In this document: piece after piece, positions 11,583-22,076 of the stretch | Layout of the letters: each line of letters begins with the position of its first letter | Numbering within the stretch: the stretch's first letter is position 1 | NCBI GenBank assembly: GCA_050084985.1 | Contig: JBITNC010000001.1 | Span: forward strand, 182,652,001-182,716,000 | DNA from: Nageia nagi | Lineage: Eukaryota > Pinophyta | Direction: 5' to 3' | Length of the DNA: 64,000 nt | Notes under the pieces: generated by a model | Told to the model about the DNA's origin: nothing | The model's input: the letters and a program-made list of their open reading frames with translations, nothing else | Database searches by the model: none | Position numbers and translations under genes: made by a program

Positions 11583-12800
11583 CTACCAAATGATACATCC
11601 GAAGGGCTTGGAGCTCCCACTGGTGCTAGCCTTGCAAACATCTTCAAGGAAAATCATATTGACATGTTGCTCTTCCCCTATATCTTTGACCTTTATCGGA
11701 CACACATAGAATCCATCTTCTATGAGCTTCTGTATTCTATCCCTAAGGTTTCCACACCCATTAGTAGCATGGCCCTTAGTCTGATGATACTCATAATACC
11801 TATCTTCCTTATACCAAGCAGGTCTTTTTGCTGTAGGATCTTCTTCATGCTTAGGTAAGGGTTGTAATAACCCTTTTGCCACAAGGTCTTTTAGGATATG
11901 TCTTGGAGGTATGGGAAATCTCACAAATTTCTTCTCCTTCGTCTTACTTGTCTTCTCAGCCACATGGATAGTTTTCTCCTTCTTTGGTGATTGCGATCTC
12001 TTATCCTTTGCTTTTGTCTTATCACTACTGCCATACTTCACAAGCCCTAGCTTCACAAGGACTTTCTCTTTCTCTAACAATTTATACGTCATATCCGAAA
12101 ATGTAAGATGTGTATAATCGATAACATGTGATTGCAAGGGTAATATAACAGCTTCTTTAAAAATATTATTTACCTCCTTTTTCGTTAATCTGATCTTCAC
12201 TTGTTTCCATGTCTTCTTAAACCTTACAATAAATTTGTCTAGTTGCTCATCATTGCCTTGCTTGATAGCGCATAAATCTGATAGCATAATCTCCTTCTTG
12301 ATGTTATGCTTATATTACTCCAGGAACAAACTACTAAATTCCTCAAATGATGTGATGGACCCTTCAGGTAAGGCATAAAACCATTCTCAAGCCTCTCCCT
12401 CCAAGCTCTGGGGAAAGAATTTAGATTGCAATCTTTGATCTGTACCAATTTTGAGTTCGCACTCATCCTTGAATCCTTGTATATGTCTTCTTGGATCTCC
12501 TTCACCATTGAACTTACAGAATTTTGGCTCTTTGTAGTTGGATGGTGGCATGTGCCTACAAATCTCATTGCATAAGGGACTACCAAATTTGAAAGAATCA
12601 TTAGGTAGAGCTGATCCCCTTGCCAATCTATCTATCTGCCTTTGCATACCTTCTATAGTAGCTTAAAAGTTACTATTATCACCCTCAACACTATTTTGCA
12701 TTCCTCTAGATCCCTTTGGATCATCATGTCTGATTTCTCCCAATAATTCATCCAAATCTCTTTTTGAAAGACTATGCAAGAATAACTTGAGCTGATCCAT
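11583..12800 (-). pseudogene. Ty3/Gypsy gag polyprotein with three premature stops
   Basis: The start MDQLKLFLHSLSKRDLDELL at 12800 lies about 90 bases from the PBS. The retrotransposon gag domain is recognisable as PKFCKFNGEGDPRRHIQGF, then EWFYALPEGSITSFEEF, then LSDLCAIKQGNDEQLDKFI. A C-terminal zinc-knuckle-like motif Y-x-x-Y-H-x4-H-x4-C (YYEYHQTKGHATNGC) has lost its first cysteine. Length is about 405 codons, normal for gag without pol. Three stops (TAA near 12663, TGA near 12390, TAA near 12313) break the frame. The 11583-12287 part is open for 234 codons and ends at TAG. A lysine-rich linker (KTKAKDKRSQSPKKEK) follows the capsid part. Gag assembles virus-like particles in this family. 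The affinity is Tat-like by motif only. Confidence 0.85.
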
Positions 12801-12869
12801 GACTAAAACACTCACAAAATAGATATTCATCTTAACTAAAACCTTTAGGGTTTTAGTACAATGATGTGC

Positions 12870-12891
12870 ACTTCACGTCGGGTTCACCAAA
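12870..12891 (-). other. Primer-binding site
   Basis: On the minus strand the 5' LTR end TGTAAACA is followed by TTTGGTGAACCCGACGTG. On the plus strand this reads as a tRNA 3' end (..GGGTTCACCA). I do not assign the tRNA species. Confidence 0.7.
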
Positions 12892-13745
12892 TGTTTACAA
12901 ATAAAATTGAGCATTCAAATAAATAAATAGGCAAATATCTACAAACTCAATATTATCTGTATTTGAGCTACAGATAGCAATTTATTCTAAATAGTAATAA
13001 ACAAAATAACCAATTCAAAAATATAATTGTACCAACCAAGACTGTAATTTGTGTACTTACCTCATAGAACATACCTGACAATGAAAGATGAAGATATTGG
13101 CGATGTACTGATAATGAGCTACCTTTCCAACAATGTAGTGACCTATGAAGATGCAAAAAGAGGACCGTGGGTGGTCTATTTTAGTGATGTAAGAGCACCA
13201 GTGGTGTTCTTTGGTTCATAAAGGAGCACCAACGACCTTCTTTTGATGATTCTTAACTTCTTAATCAAGTCCAGAACTTCAATACGGATGTCTCAGATAG
13301 CAGTGTGATATCAGAATAGATCATGGATGTCAGGATAGCTCACGAAAGGAAGCACACAAACCACAACCTTGTAGGTGGTACCAAGAGATACCTTAAGGGG
13401 TTGCCACTTACAAGACCATACGTGGGATCGTGTGTATCCTTGATATGTGGACTTACTATTAGATCCCTTATTTATATAGATAATAGATAATACAACCCAT
13501 GGGTCGGCATGCATCTACATAAATAAGGCTAATTCACAATATTCAAGATAAACACACCAATAAACAAGATAACTTATACAATATTCAAGATAATCCATGC
13601 AATATTCAAGATGATCATTATAAAATTCATATTCAAGACAAACATTGATATTATCACTTTAATACATTCAAGACATATATTTAGGCCAAGCATATTTCAT
13701 TGATTTATTGATTTAAGAACATAAATTCATTTTTACGTGTTAACA
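12892..13745 (-). repeat. 5' LTR of the gag/PMD element
   Basis: 854 bp and collinear with 6418-7271. A minus-strand TATA-like box lies near 13468-13477. TGTTTACA..GTGTTAACA termini are followed by TSD CCAAC (13746-13750). Confidence 0.9.
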
Positions 13746-14060
13746 CCAACACATTACACAATCTATACAATATGCCATGAATGGTACAAATAGGTATTCT
13801 TCATTCTAAAAATACCATAATTTAGTCAAAGTTGATTTAAACATTTTGAAAATAATGTTCACCAATGGATCATTTTCTCTATGATATAGGATAATATGCA
13901 TAAAGGAATGGAGTAGAATGAGGATGCAAAAAAAGAAATGGAAAAGAATTAGGATTTAAGTGAAGGAGAAGGTCATGAAAAGGAAGGATTCCCATAATAA
14001 CATGAATTAGATGTTGCAAAGTGGACCCAACCCATTACACAAGAAACATAAGATGTGATA
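13746..14060 (+). pseudogene. Continuation of the interrupted TNP1-like relic and a duplicated exon
   Basis: Directly after the right TSD the interrupted exon resumes (ACATTACACAATCTATACAA), matching copy B at 45507. After an AT-rich gap and ATGATATAG acceptor, a second acidic exon begins near 13886 (DNMHKGMEW, then LDVAKWTQPITQE). It is recognisably a diverged duplicate of the exon at 6305-6417. Stops are in frame. Confidence 0.5.
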
Positions 14061-14149
14061 AAAGACATAGTGTAGGTATTCTTCATGCTATTTGTAGGGA
14101 ATATGTTTCATATTTTTACATTTTTTTGCATACATGTATACTACTATAG

Positions 14150-15230
14150 GCCCTCTTCTAAAAACCCATGTGTATATCATGTGATCAAAGTATTCTTTCA
14201 TTAATACCCATACCTTTTCCATAGTGCCCTATGTTTGGTGGCACATGCTTGAAGAATACTACTAAGATTGTAGAGTCATATTTTACAACTTATAATTGCA
14301 TCTGTCTACAAGTATTTAGGGCCTTATTTTGAAAACCCATGTTGTGCATATCCTATTATCATTGTACATCACAAAACTATATTTGCATGATGCATTCTAT
14401 CAAACTACTCATTGATGGATGCCCATACTTTCTTCCATAGCTCTCTTTGGTGGCACATGCTTATTGAATGTTGGAAAAGATTGTAGAGTCAAGTTTTACA
14501 CCTAAAAAATGCAAGTATGTAAGGCCTTTTTTCATAATCATGTTGTGCATATCCTATGATCATTGCCCATGCCTAAAGAATGGTGGTAAGATTGCAAAAT
14601 TAGGTTTTACACTTGATAATTACATCTTTCTACAAGTAATATTATGCATATCCTATGATATTTGCACATTAGGAAAGTGTGTTTACATCATGCATTCTAT
14701 CAAAGTACTCTTTTATGGATACCCATAGCTTTTTCCATAGTTCCCTTTGGTGTAACATGCCTAAGGAATGCTAGCAAGAATGCATAGTCAAGTTTTATAG
14801 TTGATAATTGCATCCACCTACAATAATTTAGGTCCTTATTCTAAAAACCCATGTTGTCCATATCCTTTGATCATTGTACATCACAAAACTATGTCTGCAT
14901 CATACATTATATCAAACTACTCTTTTATGGATGCCCATACCTTCTTCTAAAACTTGATTTGGTGGCACATGCCTATCAAATGCTAGCAAAGGTTGCAGAT
15001 TTAGGTTTTACACCTGATAAATGCAAGTATGTAGGGCCTTTTCTAAAAACCCTTTTTGTCTATATCCTTTGATCATTGCACACCATGAAACTGTGTCTAC
15101 ATCATGCATCTTGTCAAAAAATTTAGATACTTTTTATATGCTTCCAAGTTTGTATGGTAGTTTTTAAAAATCCATGTTGTGCATATCCTGTGATCATTAC
15201 ACACCATGAAATTGTGTCTATCTACACTTA
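14150..15230. repeat. ~204-bp tandem array (copy A)
   Basis: The landmark GTTGTGCATATCCT recurs at about 14344, 14543, 14643, 14853, 15057 and 15178. Full units are 199-210 bp and two are about half length. Each unit reads C-x-TTTGGTGGCACATGC, then TTTTACACCT-ATAA-TGCAAG, then a GGGCCTTTTCTAAAAACCCA stretch. Since 204 is a multiple of three, one frame stays partly open (for example 14851-15072 encodes MLAKVADLGFTPDKCKYVG). The matching array in copy B is 45890-46960. Confidence 0.8.
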
Positions 15231-15399
15231 ACAATGTTTAAGGGTAGCCATTACATAGCCATGAATTGCTACATAAATAGAATATTGTATATATTTTTTA
15301 CAATAGGTTTATTTGAGTTTAAGGGCATCCTAATTTTCTTTATCATGCATAATAATAGGAGAATAAGGAATTACATGCAAAGGAAGATGATGGTCAATG

Positions 15400-16490
15400 T
15401 AGTGGTGCTTTTATGGCCACATGGGATAATTTTTATTAATCAAACTTGAATGACAAACTTGTTCTAAAATATCAAATATATTTCACTTTGATAAACCAAC
15501 AAGTTGGTGGAGGAGTAGGTGCTTATTAATTTTTTTGTGAACTTTTTACACATTGGTTACATATACACCCTAATATTTTGCCTGATTGGAAATAATTTGA
15601 TTCACTAATATGACATAGATGGAAAGAATGGAACATGTTGAAATAGATTCTATCCTTGAAAGATAACTATCTAGATGGATATTTTAATTTGGATTATGTT
15701 CTTGGGAATTAGTTGAATTTTATGACCATTGACTTTATTTATTCCAAACAAGCCTTACTTAAGTCAAAGGGTGTGATGGCAACATTCAAAATACGAGAGG
15801 GTAAAACTATTGATGAAATGTTGAATGTCATTTTAGAAACTCCTAAAATTTACATAGTTGCATGGGATGATCATTTTTTCATTTGTACATGTTATATTTT
15901 TGATACTCTTGGTCACAAACTAGATGAGAAGTACATACAAGGTAATGTTATGAATTTTAATAAATAGATGCAAGTGTGGAAGAAGGAAAAAGGGAAAAAA
16001 AACAAGGATGAAGACTACACTCTATTAAAATAGGGTAATGATTTCTAAAAATATTACTTTGCTATATTTTTAATAGAAAAATGTGTGCATGACTGTGTCA
16101 TTAACTTCAAATATGGGGCATTAAATAATGTTAACCTAACCAAGAATTTGATGGTGGACTTCACTCTTACAAAAGTGAAGGATGATAAAAATAAGTGGGT
16201 ATTGGAATTAATATTTTATATGTTTTTGACATCTATTTTAGGCATTTAGTAACCTCAACCTAACAATGTTATTTTAGGCCTTCCCTCATGCAAGAAATTA
16301 ATGAAGCAAACATACCTAAAGGTAACAAAGGAGAATGTATAAAGACACTAGGTATTAGATCTAGATGTAGACCAACCACAAGGATAACTCCTCATGCCAC
16401 AAAAAGGGATGAAGAAAGACAAATGCTTGGTATAACTCCAAGCTTTCTCTTTGAGGAACAAAGCCACCTAAGACTTGTACCTTGCTAAAA
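15400..16490 (+). pseudogene. Uncharacterised protein relic (copy A)
   Basis: One plus-strand frame can be followed from 15400 to about 16245 through some eight stops. Readable parts include VGGGVGAY, LFTHWLHIHPNILPDWK, WKEWNMLK, LDGYFNLDYVLG and QALLKSKGVMATFKIREGK, then AWDDHFFI, FDTLGHKLDEKYIQG and DDKNKWVLELIFYMFL. A second, K/R-rich exon-like frame (16288-16488) contains IPKGNKGECIKTLGIRSR. A parallel relic at 47130-48290 shares all of these, so it was once a real gene. The W-DHFF..DTLG stretch vaguely resembles a segment of plant C2-domain (EEIG1-type) proteins, but I do not assign it. It may be a second gene of the transposon carrying the TNP1-like relic. Confidence 0.5.
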
Positions 16491-16499
16491 AATAAGGAA

Positions 16500-17155
16500 A
16501 AAAATAGGGAACAAGTCATTTCAAAAGGTGACATTTCAAAATGCCATGTGTAAAATCTTCATAGGATATTTTACTACCTCAAAATTTTCTATGTGCAATA
16601 GGTTACAACATAAATCAACAAGTCTTTATTGATGTAAATGAAAACTGTGTAGTAAAATTGATAAATGTAGTTTGTTTAGTTTAGTTTTTTTTTCAAATAA
16701 TTCTAATATGCAAATTTATATATTATTATTTACTTTGATTTCATGTACAATGTACTTTATTTTACTTTTGATGTGGAAACTTACAAATTTTAAATTTTAT
16801 GGTAGGTAATGTTAGGAATGGACAATGGAGATATAAAGGAATCAGTCATTAGAAGAGGTTTAAATATAAAGCCATCATAATACCCCAATATATGTCTCTA
16901 CATAATAAAATACTTATGGTGGTGGAAAAATGTATGGAAGAACACTCGCCTATATTTGAAACCATCCCACTACATGAAAATAATAGAGAGCAATGGAAAT
17001 CATGTAGGAAATATACATAAAGTTTTACAAGAATGGTTACAATAATATGTATTTTTATGTTAAAGAGATTGGACATGAAAATGATTCATTCATGTATGTT
17101 TTAGATGTGGCCTTCTTCCCACATAATAGAAAAATATGCTTCATTGCCACCAATT
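16500..17155. other. Shared flank, no gene recognised
   Basis: Matches copy B 48250-48889. AT-rich with stops in all frames. It may be the 3' untranslated part of the preceding relic gene. Confidence 0.5.
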
Positions 17156-17623
17156 TGTTAGAATTTGTAATGTAATATTGTATAATATTTCTCTTTAATG
17201 TAAATGTTTTCAATGTTTAAAGTATCTTTAGATACCTTAAAGCATTAAGATAATAAATATAGAAACACCTTTAACCTTACCCTTAGATACAAAAAAAGTT
17301 AAAATGTGGGTTTCTTCTTATAAATAGAGAGGTATCCCTCTCATTATGTAACTGGATGAAGCATGGTAATGCTTATCTTGTAGAGTTGTAGGAATGCTCT
17401 TATAGGAGCCTTGTAGAAGAATTCTTGAGAATTTATAGAAGAGTTATCTTGTGAGAAGTAATAGAATGATGGTTCAAAGTGGATGTAATCCTAAGAGATG
17501 GAGGAACCACTACACATAATATGTTATTTTTTGTGTGATTAATTATTGCTTTTCTAGAAGCATAAATGTTATATTTATTGGAGAAGCATCAAGGTGATTT
17601 TATAGAATCCTTCAATTCCATCA
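17156..17623 (+). mobile_element. Solo LTR of a small non-autonomous LTR family
   Basis: 468 bp, TGTTAGAATTTG..CAATTCCATCA, with TATA box TATAAATA at 17319-17326. It is the same sequence as the LTRs at 48890-49380 and 50680-51155, and related to those at 56829 and 61344. The flanks (CCAATT before, CCATT after) match the outer flanks of the full element in copy B, so the internal part was lost by LTR-LTR recombination. Confidence 0.85.
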
Positions 17624-17929
17624 CCATTGTCCATGTATAATCCTAGATAAGACTTTGTAATTGTAATTGTAATTGTGATTGTATATTTGACTCTATATTT
17701 TTTCTATCATAGTGTTTATGATGATAAGATTTGGAACAACAATGTATATTTGACTAAGTATATTTGACTATGAATATATGACTTTGTTTATCACTATATA
17801 ATTAACTGCATTTATGAATCTAAAAAGTAAATTTTAGTTCATTACTTTTTCAAATATTTTTTGCATATATTAATAGGGTATTTGTGAAAGCTCTTTTTTG
17901 TACATAGTCATTGCATTGAACTAATTTTC

Positions 17930-18960
17930 ACAACTCTTATATAATTATAAATAATAGAGCTACAAAAATCTTGGCCCATATTCTATGTTTTAATTTCAAT
18001 ATTATTTACAAGTCATTAATGTTGAACCTTTAAATGGTTCTACTGAATTTATGATCAAAAATAATGCAATAGAAATCATACATGCTATTTTATGAATAAT
18101 AGAGCTATAGAAATTTGGGCCCAAATCCTATGTTTTAATTGCAATATTGTTTAATGTACTATTTGTAATGGTTATACCACATTCATAACCACAAATAATG
18201 TATTACAAGCCATACATAATACAAGTCATACATACAATGGTTATTCTAAATTCATAACTAGGAAATAATGCAATACAAATCATACATGCTATTATACAAA
18301 TAATAGACCTACAGAAATCTAGGCCCAAATCCTATGTTTTAATTGCAATATTATTTAATATAGAATTTTTAATGGTTATGTCACATTCATAACCATAAAT
18401 AATGCATTACAATTCATACATAATTCAATACAAATCATACATGCAATGGTTTTACCAAATTCATAACTAGGAAATAATACAATACAAATCATACATGTTA
18501 TTTTACGAATAATAGAGCTACATAAATTTGGGCCCAAATCCATTGTTTTAATTGTAATATTATATAATGTACAATTTGCAATGGTTATGTTGCATTCATA
18601 ACCATAAATAATGCATTACAAGTCATACATAATTCAATACAAATCATACATGCAATGGTTCTACTAGATTCATAACTAGAAAATAATGCAATACAAATCA
18701 TACATGCTATTTTATGAATAATAGAGCTATAGAAATTTGGGTTGGGCCCAAATCCTATGTTTTAAATGCAATATTGTTTAATGTATAATTTGAAATGGTT
18801 ATTCTCCATTCATAACCATGAATAATGCATAATAAGTTATATATAATTCAACACAAATCATACATGCAATGGTTCTACTAAATTCATAACCAGGAAATAA
18901 TGCAATACAAATCATACATGTTATTTTACAAACCCTTCAATGGTTCTAATGATTTCATAA
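17930..18960. repeat. ~207-bp tandem array of dimeric units (copy A)
   Basis: The landmark TA(T/C)GAATAATAGAGC-type sequence recurs at 18091, 18295, 18504 and 18713, with a truncated unit near 18925 (spacing 204-212). A shorter first unit begins near 17940. Each unit holds two ~100-bp halves, AATGGTTATG..CATTCATAACCA..AATAATGCA and AATGGTTCTACTAAATTCATAACTA. The matching array in copy B is 51470-52460. Confidence 0.8.
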
Positions 18961-18997
18961 TCAAGACCCTTTCATGAGATAAACAACTTAATATTGC

Positions 18998-19170
18998 ATA
19001 TAGATATATCATGTATGTATATATAAATATACCATGGGCGTATATGGCAAACATCAAGAGTGTTATGTTTAAGATATATGATGGGCATATATCAAGATAT
19101 ATAATAGGTGTATATATGATACATTACATTGTGAACATCTATAAGGGTATTGTATGGGTCTATATAATAT
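18998..19170. repeat. Second cluster of the ATATATCATGGG-type motif (copy A)
   Basis: Five or six copies of the motif seen at 2836-3530 recur here (GATATATCATGTATGTATAT, ATACCATGGGCGTATATGG, GATATATGATGGGCATATAT, GATATATAATAGGTGTATAT). The same cluster is in copy B at 52500-52680. Confidence 0.55.
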
Positions 19171-20965
19171 GGTACATCATCATTGAATGTGGTTCATGAT
19201 CCTTGAACAATATATTAGGGTTCATGAACAATGGTATATATTAGGGTTTGTGATCAATATAAGCTCCAGTTTTTGATCTAATATTAAGTATATGAACCAA
19301 GATCATGGTTACCAATACTTCCATTGGAAAATAATGATCTTAGCTCCTATGCTCTTTCAATATCAATTATAATAAGAAGATAAAGGGTTCCATATCCTTT
19401 AATGACTCTATAGTTGCTTTGTGTATAAGACATTTTGAAGATTTATTACAAGCTTTTGTGGCTCTATTTCTAATTTATGCAATATCTTATTTCCTTTTGC
19501 AATAGGAATTTCAACCATGCAACTGTAATGCTTCTATTTACTTTTCTTATTTATTGTATTTAATTTAACCATACACAAGTAGGAAATTTAGAAATGTAAT
19601 CATGTATTATTTATTACAAGCTTATGTGCCTCCTTTCCATATTTCTTTTATATATTGTTTCCTTTTCTCATTATGTTGACAATATTTTCATGCCTAAAAT
19701 TATTCATGCATCTTTTGTAGAGAATATTTTATTTACTAGTATCATATTTAAGGTATATTTTGCCATAAAATTCTCATAGGTATTATGATGCCAATAACTT
19801 AGATCCATACACAATACATACATAACTCAGGATATACACAACTTAGATATTATTTTGCCAATAACTTAGATATTATGATACCAATAACTCATATATTATG
19901 ATGACAATAATTCATATCCATACATATGTAATACACAACTTTGGTCATACACAACTCATCTATTATGATGAAACACAATACATTTAATAATATTTAAGAT
20001 CCATACAGAGGACATAAACAACTCAATTAGCAATTGAGGTATGCCTTCACCATTATTTTACTAATAATATATTATTTGTCTACATATGCAAATAGTAATA
20101 AGAGTACCAAAATTTCAACTGCAATCCCAATTTTCAAAATCATAATGAACATTAATGTTGTAGGTACCTAAAAATGATTTATTATTTATTTAATAAATCA
20201 TATTTAGACTTTTTAAATGATTTAATGCAATATTACATATGTTAAGATAAAAGGATATTATAATTAAATGCCATGTTTTATATTAAATGCTATATCATAT
20301 ATCATGGATCTTATTTTAAAGTATCTTGAATATAAAAATGATTATATTATTGCAAGAGGTCATCCTTCACTCCTTTCTATATCTTTTGTAGGTTATATAA
20401 ATGGTTGGATAGGTTGATCTCCATATATTAGAACTCTTTTGATATTGATAAAGAACTTTGATAGGTGGTTGTCAACTATAACAGTGTCTTTGGATGCTAC
20501 CTATCTTGATATTTGTTATACTTTGAGTTCTAAACTTTCTATTTTTGGAGCACATCATAATTCAACACATTCAATGTAGTTAATGGTGTGATTTTCCTAC
20601 ACCAATATAGGCATGCTGCTTTCAAGTTGTCAATGACTTGCATCTTTTAGATTGAGTGTTTAAGGATTGGATGGTTGAGCTATTAGTTCATGCACATGAA
20701 GATTAGTTGTGAGCCTATGATGAATCTGATCCTAAACATTCAAAGATTCATCATTATCTTCTTTTGAGGATTGTACACACACTTCATATCAGGTGCATGA
20801 TTTTCATTTATATTTGTTATGATTTGATATAGTATCTATGGTATATTGTAGATTATTTTTTTAATTATTTTTATTTATATATTTGCATAATTTATAGTCT
20901 ACAAATGTATTTATTATAAAGTTTAGCATTGATCTTGACTCCTATGCCCAATATTTTGATTCTAA
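19170..20965. other. Shared non-coding tail of copy A
   Basis: Matches copy B 52680-54262. It has short repeats such as AT(A/C)TTATGATGACAATAAC(T) near 19780-19930 and a TATTTATTTAATAAATCATA palindrome near 20190. No frame is recognised. Similarity ends at about 20965. Confidence 0.5.
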
Positions 20966-21400
20966 TTTTTCTCTTGAAGTTATTAAACACTTTCAAATAA
21001 AAAGAATTATTTTATAATTTAAGTCCACAACTCAAAGTATGAACACACACTCAACAATGGAGGATTGTAATTTAACCAAAAATATGCAAATCTTTAATGA
21101 GAATGCAATTCACACACTAACACACTTCTAACCTTACAAATACATCATACAACACATAAGAGGTCATAGAGGACCTTAACCATTTAGCTTACAAATTGGA
21201 AATCAAAATAGACTAGACTAACTAGTGGGTCAATTACAAACTAGACTAATTGATGGGCTGATTACAAACTAAACTAACTGATGGACTAGTTATGAATTGG
21301 GGGAATTGGTCTATAGCATACCAATTTGTAGATAGAGAAGAAGCACCTGAAAAATTAAGCTTAAATTTCACTCAATTTTGATGTCTTAGGTTATCTTCAA
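20966..21400. other. Unassigned, possible 3' LTR of the older Copia
   Basis: Lies between the end of copy A and the RNase H part of a minus-strand Copia relic. It contains GACTAGACTAACTAGTGGG-like short tandem pieces (21210-21290). No partner LTR was found in the window. Confidence 0.35.
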
Positions 21401-21439
21401 GTCTTCAAAATCTTCATACTCCTCCTTGCTAAAAAGAGG

Positions 21440-22076
21440 ACCAATAATCATGTCTCTTAATAGCACAAATTGATATTTTGCCATCGATTTTATGAATATA
21501 TTTACCACTTGATATTGTGTTGATCAATACCTTGAATTCACTATCCCTTTCTCCACAAAATATCAAATAAAATGAGTCTTCAAATCAAAGTGTTTTCTTC
21601 TAGAATGATGGATAGGGTCTTGTGCCCACTTGATGGCACTTTGGTTGTAACAAAAATTTGTTATTGCTTATGTTTGCTTCATTCCAATCTCCTTCAACAC
21701 TTTCCTCAACCATAGTACTTCTATAGAAGAACTTGTTACTACTACATATTTAGATTCAATACTAGAAAGAGCAAAAATAAATTATTTTCTCAAGCTCCAT
21801 GATATCAAACCTGATCCAAGAGAGAAGTAATTCCCACTTATGCTCTTCCTATCATCCAATTTTTTTCCCCAATCACTATCACTAAAACCTATAAGTTGGA
21901 GCTTGGAATTACATGTATAATGTATTCCATAGTTTGTTGTCCCCTTCACATATCTAAGTATTCTCTTTGCTTTCTTAAGATGTACAATTGATGGATCACT
22001 CATGTATCTTATACCAAAGATACACTAAATTGCAAATCTGGTCTTGTGTTTCTAGAAACATAAGACTTCCAATTAT
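21440..22076 (-). pseudogene. Older Copia: RT C-terminus and RNase H
   Basis: Minus-strand frame with IIGSLMFLETQDQIC at the insertion edge, then MSDPSIVHLKKAKRILRYVK, LIGFSDSDWGKKLDDRKS and SGLISWSLRK, the classic Copia RT tail into RNase H. A decayed RNase H end is still readable to about 21440 (YNQSAIKWAQDPIHHSRRKH, then VEKGI). The D of SDSDW is retained, but stops occur in the last third. Confidence 0.8.

Larger units (their letters stand above)
6418..13745 (-). mobile_element. Gag-only Ty3/Gypsy-type LTR retrotransposon with antisense plant mobile domain gene
   Basis: A structurally complete, non-autonomous element of 7328 bp. It has two 854-bp LTRs with TGTT..AACA ends, a 5-bp TSD (CCAAC), a PBS beside the right LTR and a purine-rich PPT beside the left LTR, so it is transcribed on the minus strand. 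Only gag is present (11583-12800). There is no protease, reverse transcriptase or integrase in any frame. Between gag and the 3' LTR lie an antisense PMD gene (about 8800-11193) and three tandem arrays (7651-8490). Antisense extra ORFs and satellite-like arrays in the 3' region are known from Tat-lineage Gypsy elements of plants, which is the likely affinity. The matching site in copy B is empty. Confidence 0.9.
1..20965 (+). repeat. Large duplicated segment, copy A (runs off left edge)
   Basis: Collinear, same-orientation similarity to 40251-54262. Matching blocks are 1-3190 with 40251-43460, 4345-6417 with 43530-45506, 13751-17155 with 45507-48889, and 17624-20965 with 51156-54262. Differences are a 7.3 kb LTR element present only here, about 1.1 kb (3200-4340) missing from copy B, and a solo LTR where B keeps a whole element. 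The left end is cut by the window inside a Gypsy integrase relic. Shared internal transposons mean the segment was duplicated as a block. The alignment was made by eye, so block edges are good to tens of bases. Confidence 0.85.

Noticed and set aside
12870-12891. tRNA gene ending GGGTTCACCA
   Set aside because: Only the 3' end is present, exactly abutting an LTR. It is a primer-binding site, not a gene.
14851-15072. Functional pentatricopeptide repeat gene
   Set aside because: The resemblance is limited to a few residues, stops occur between units, and half-length units break the pattern.
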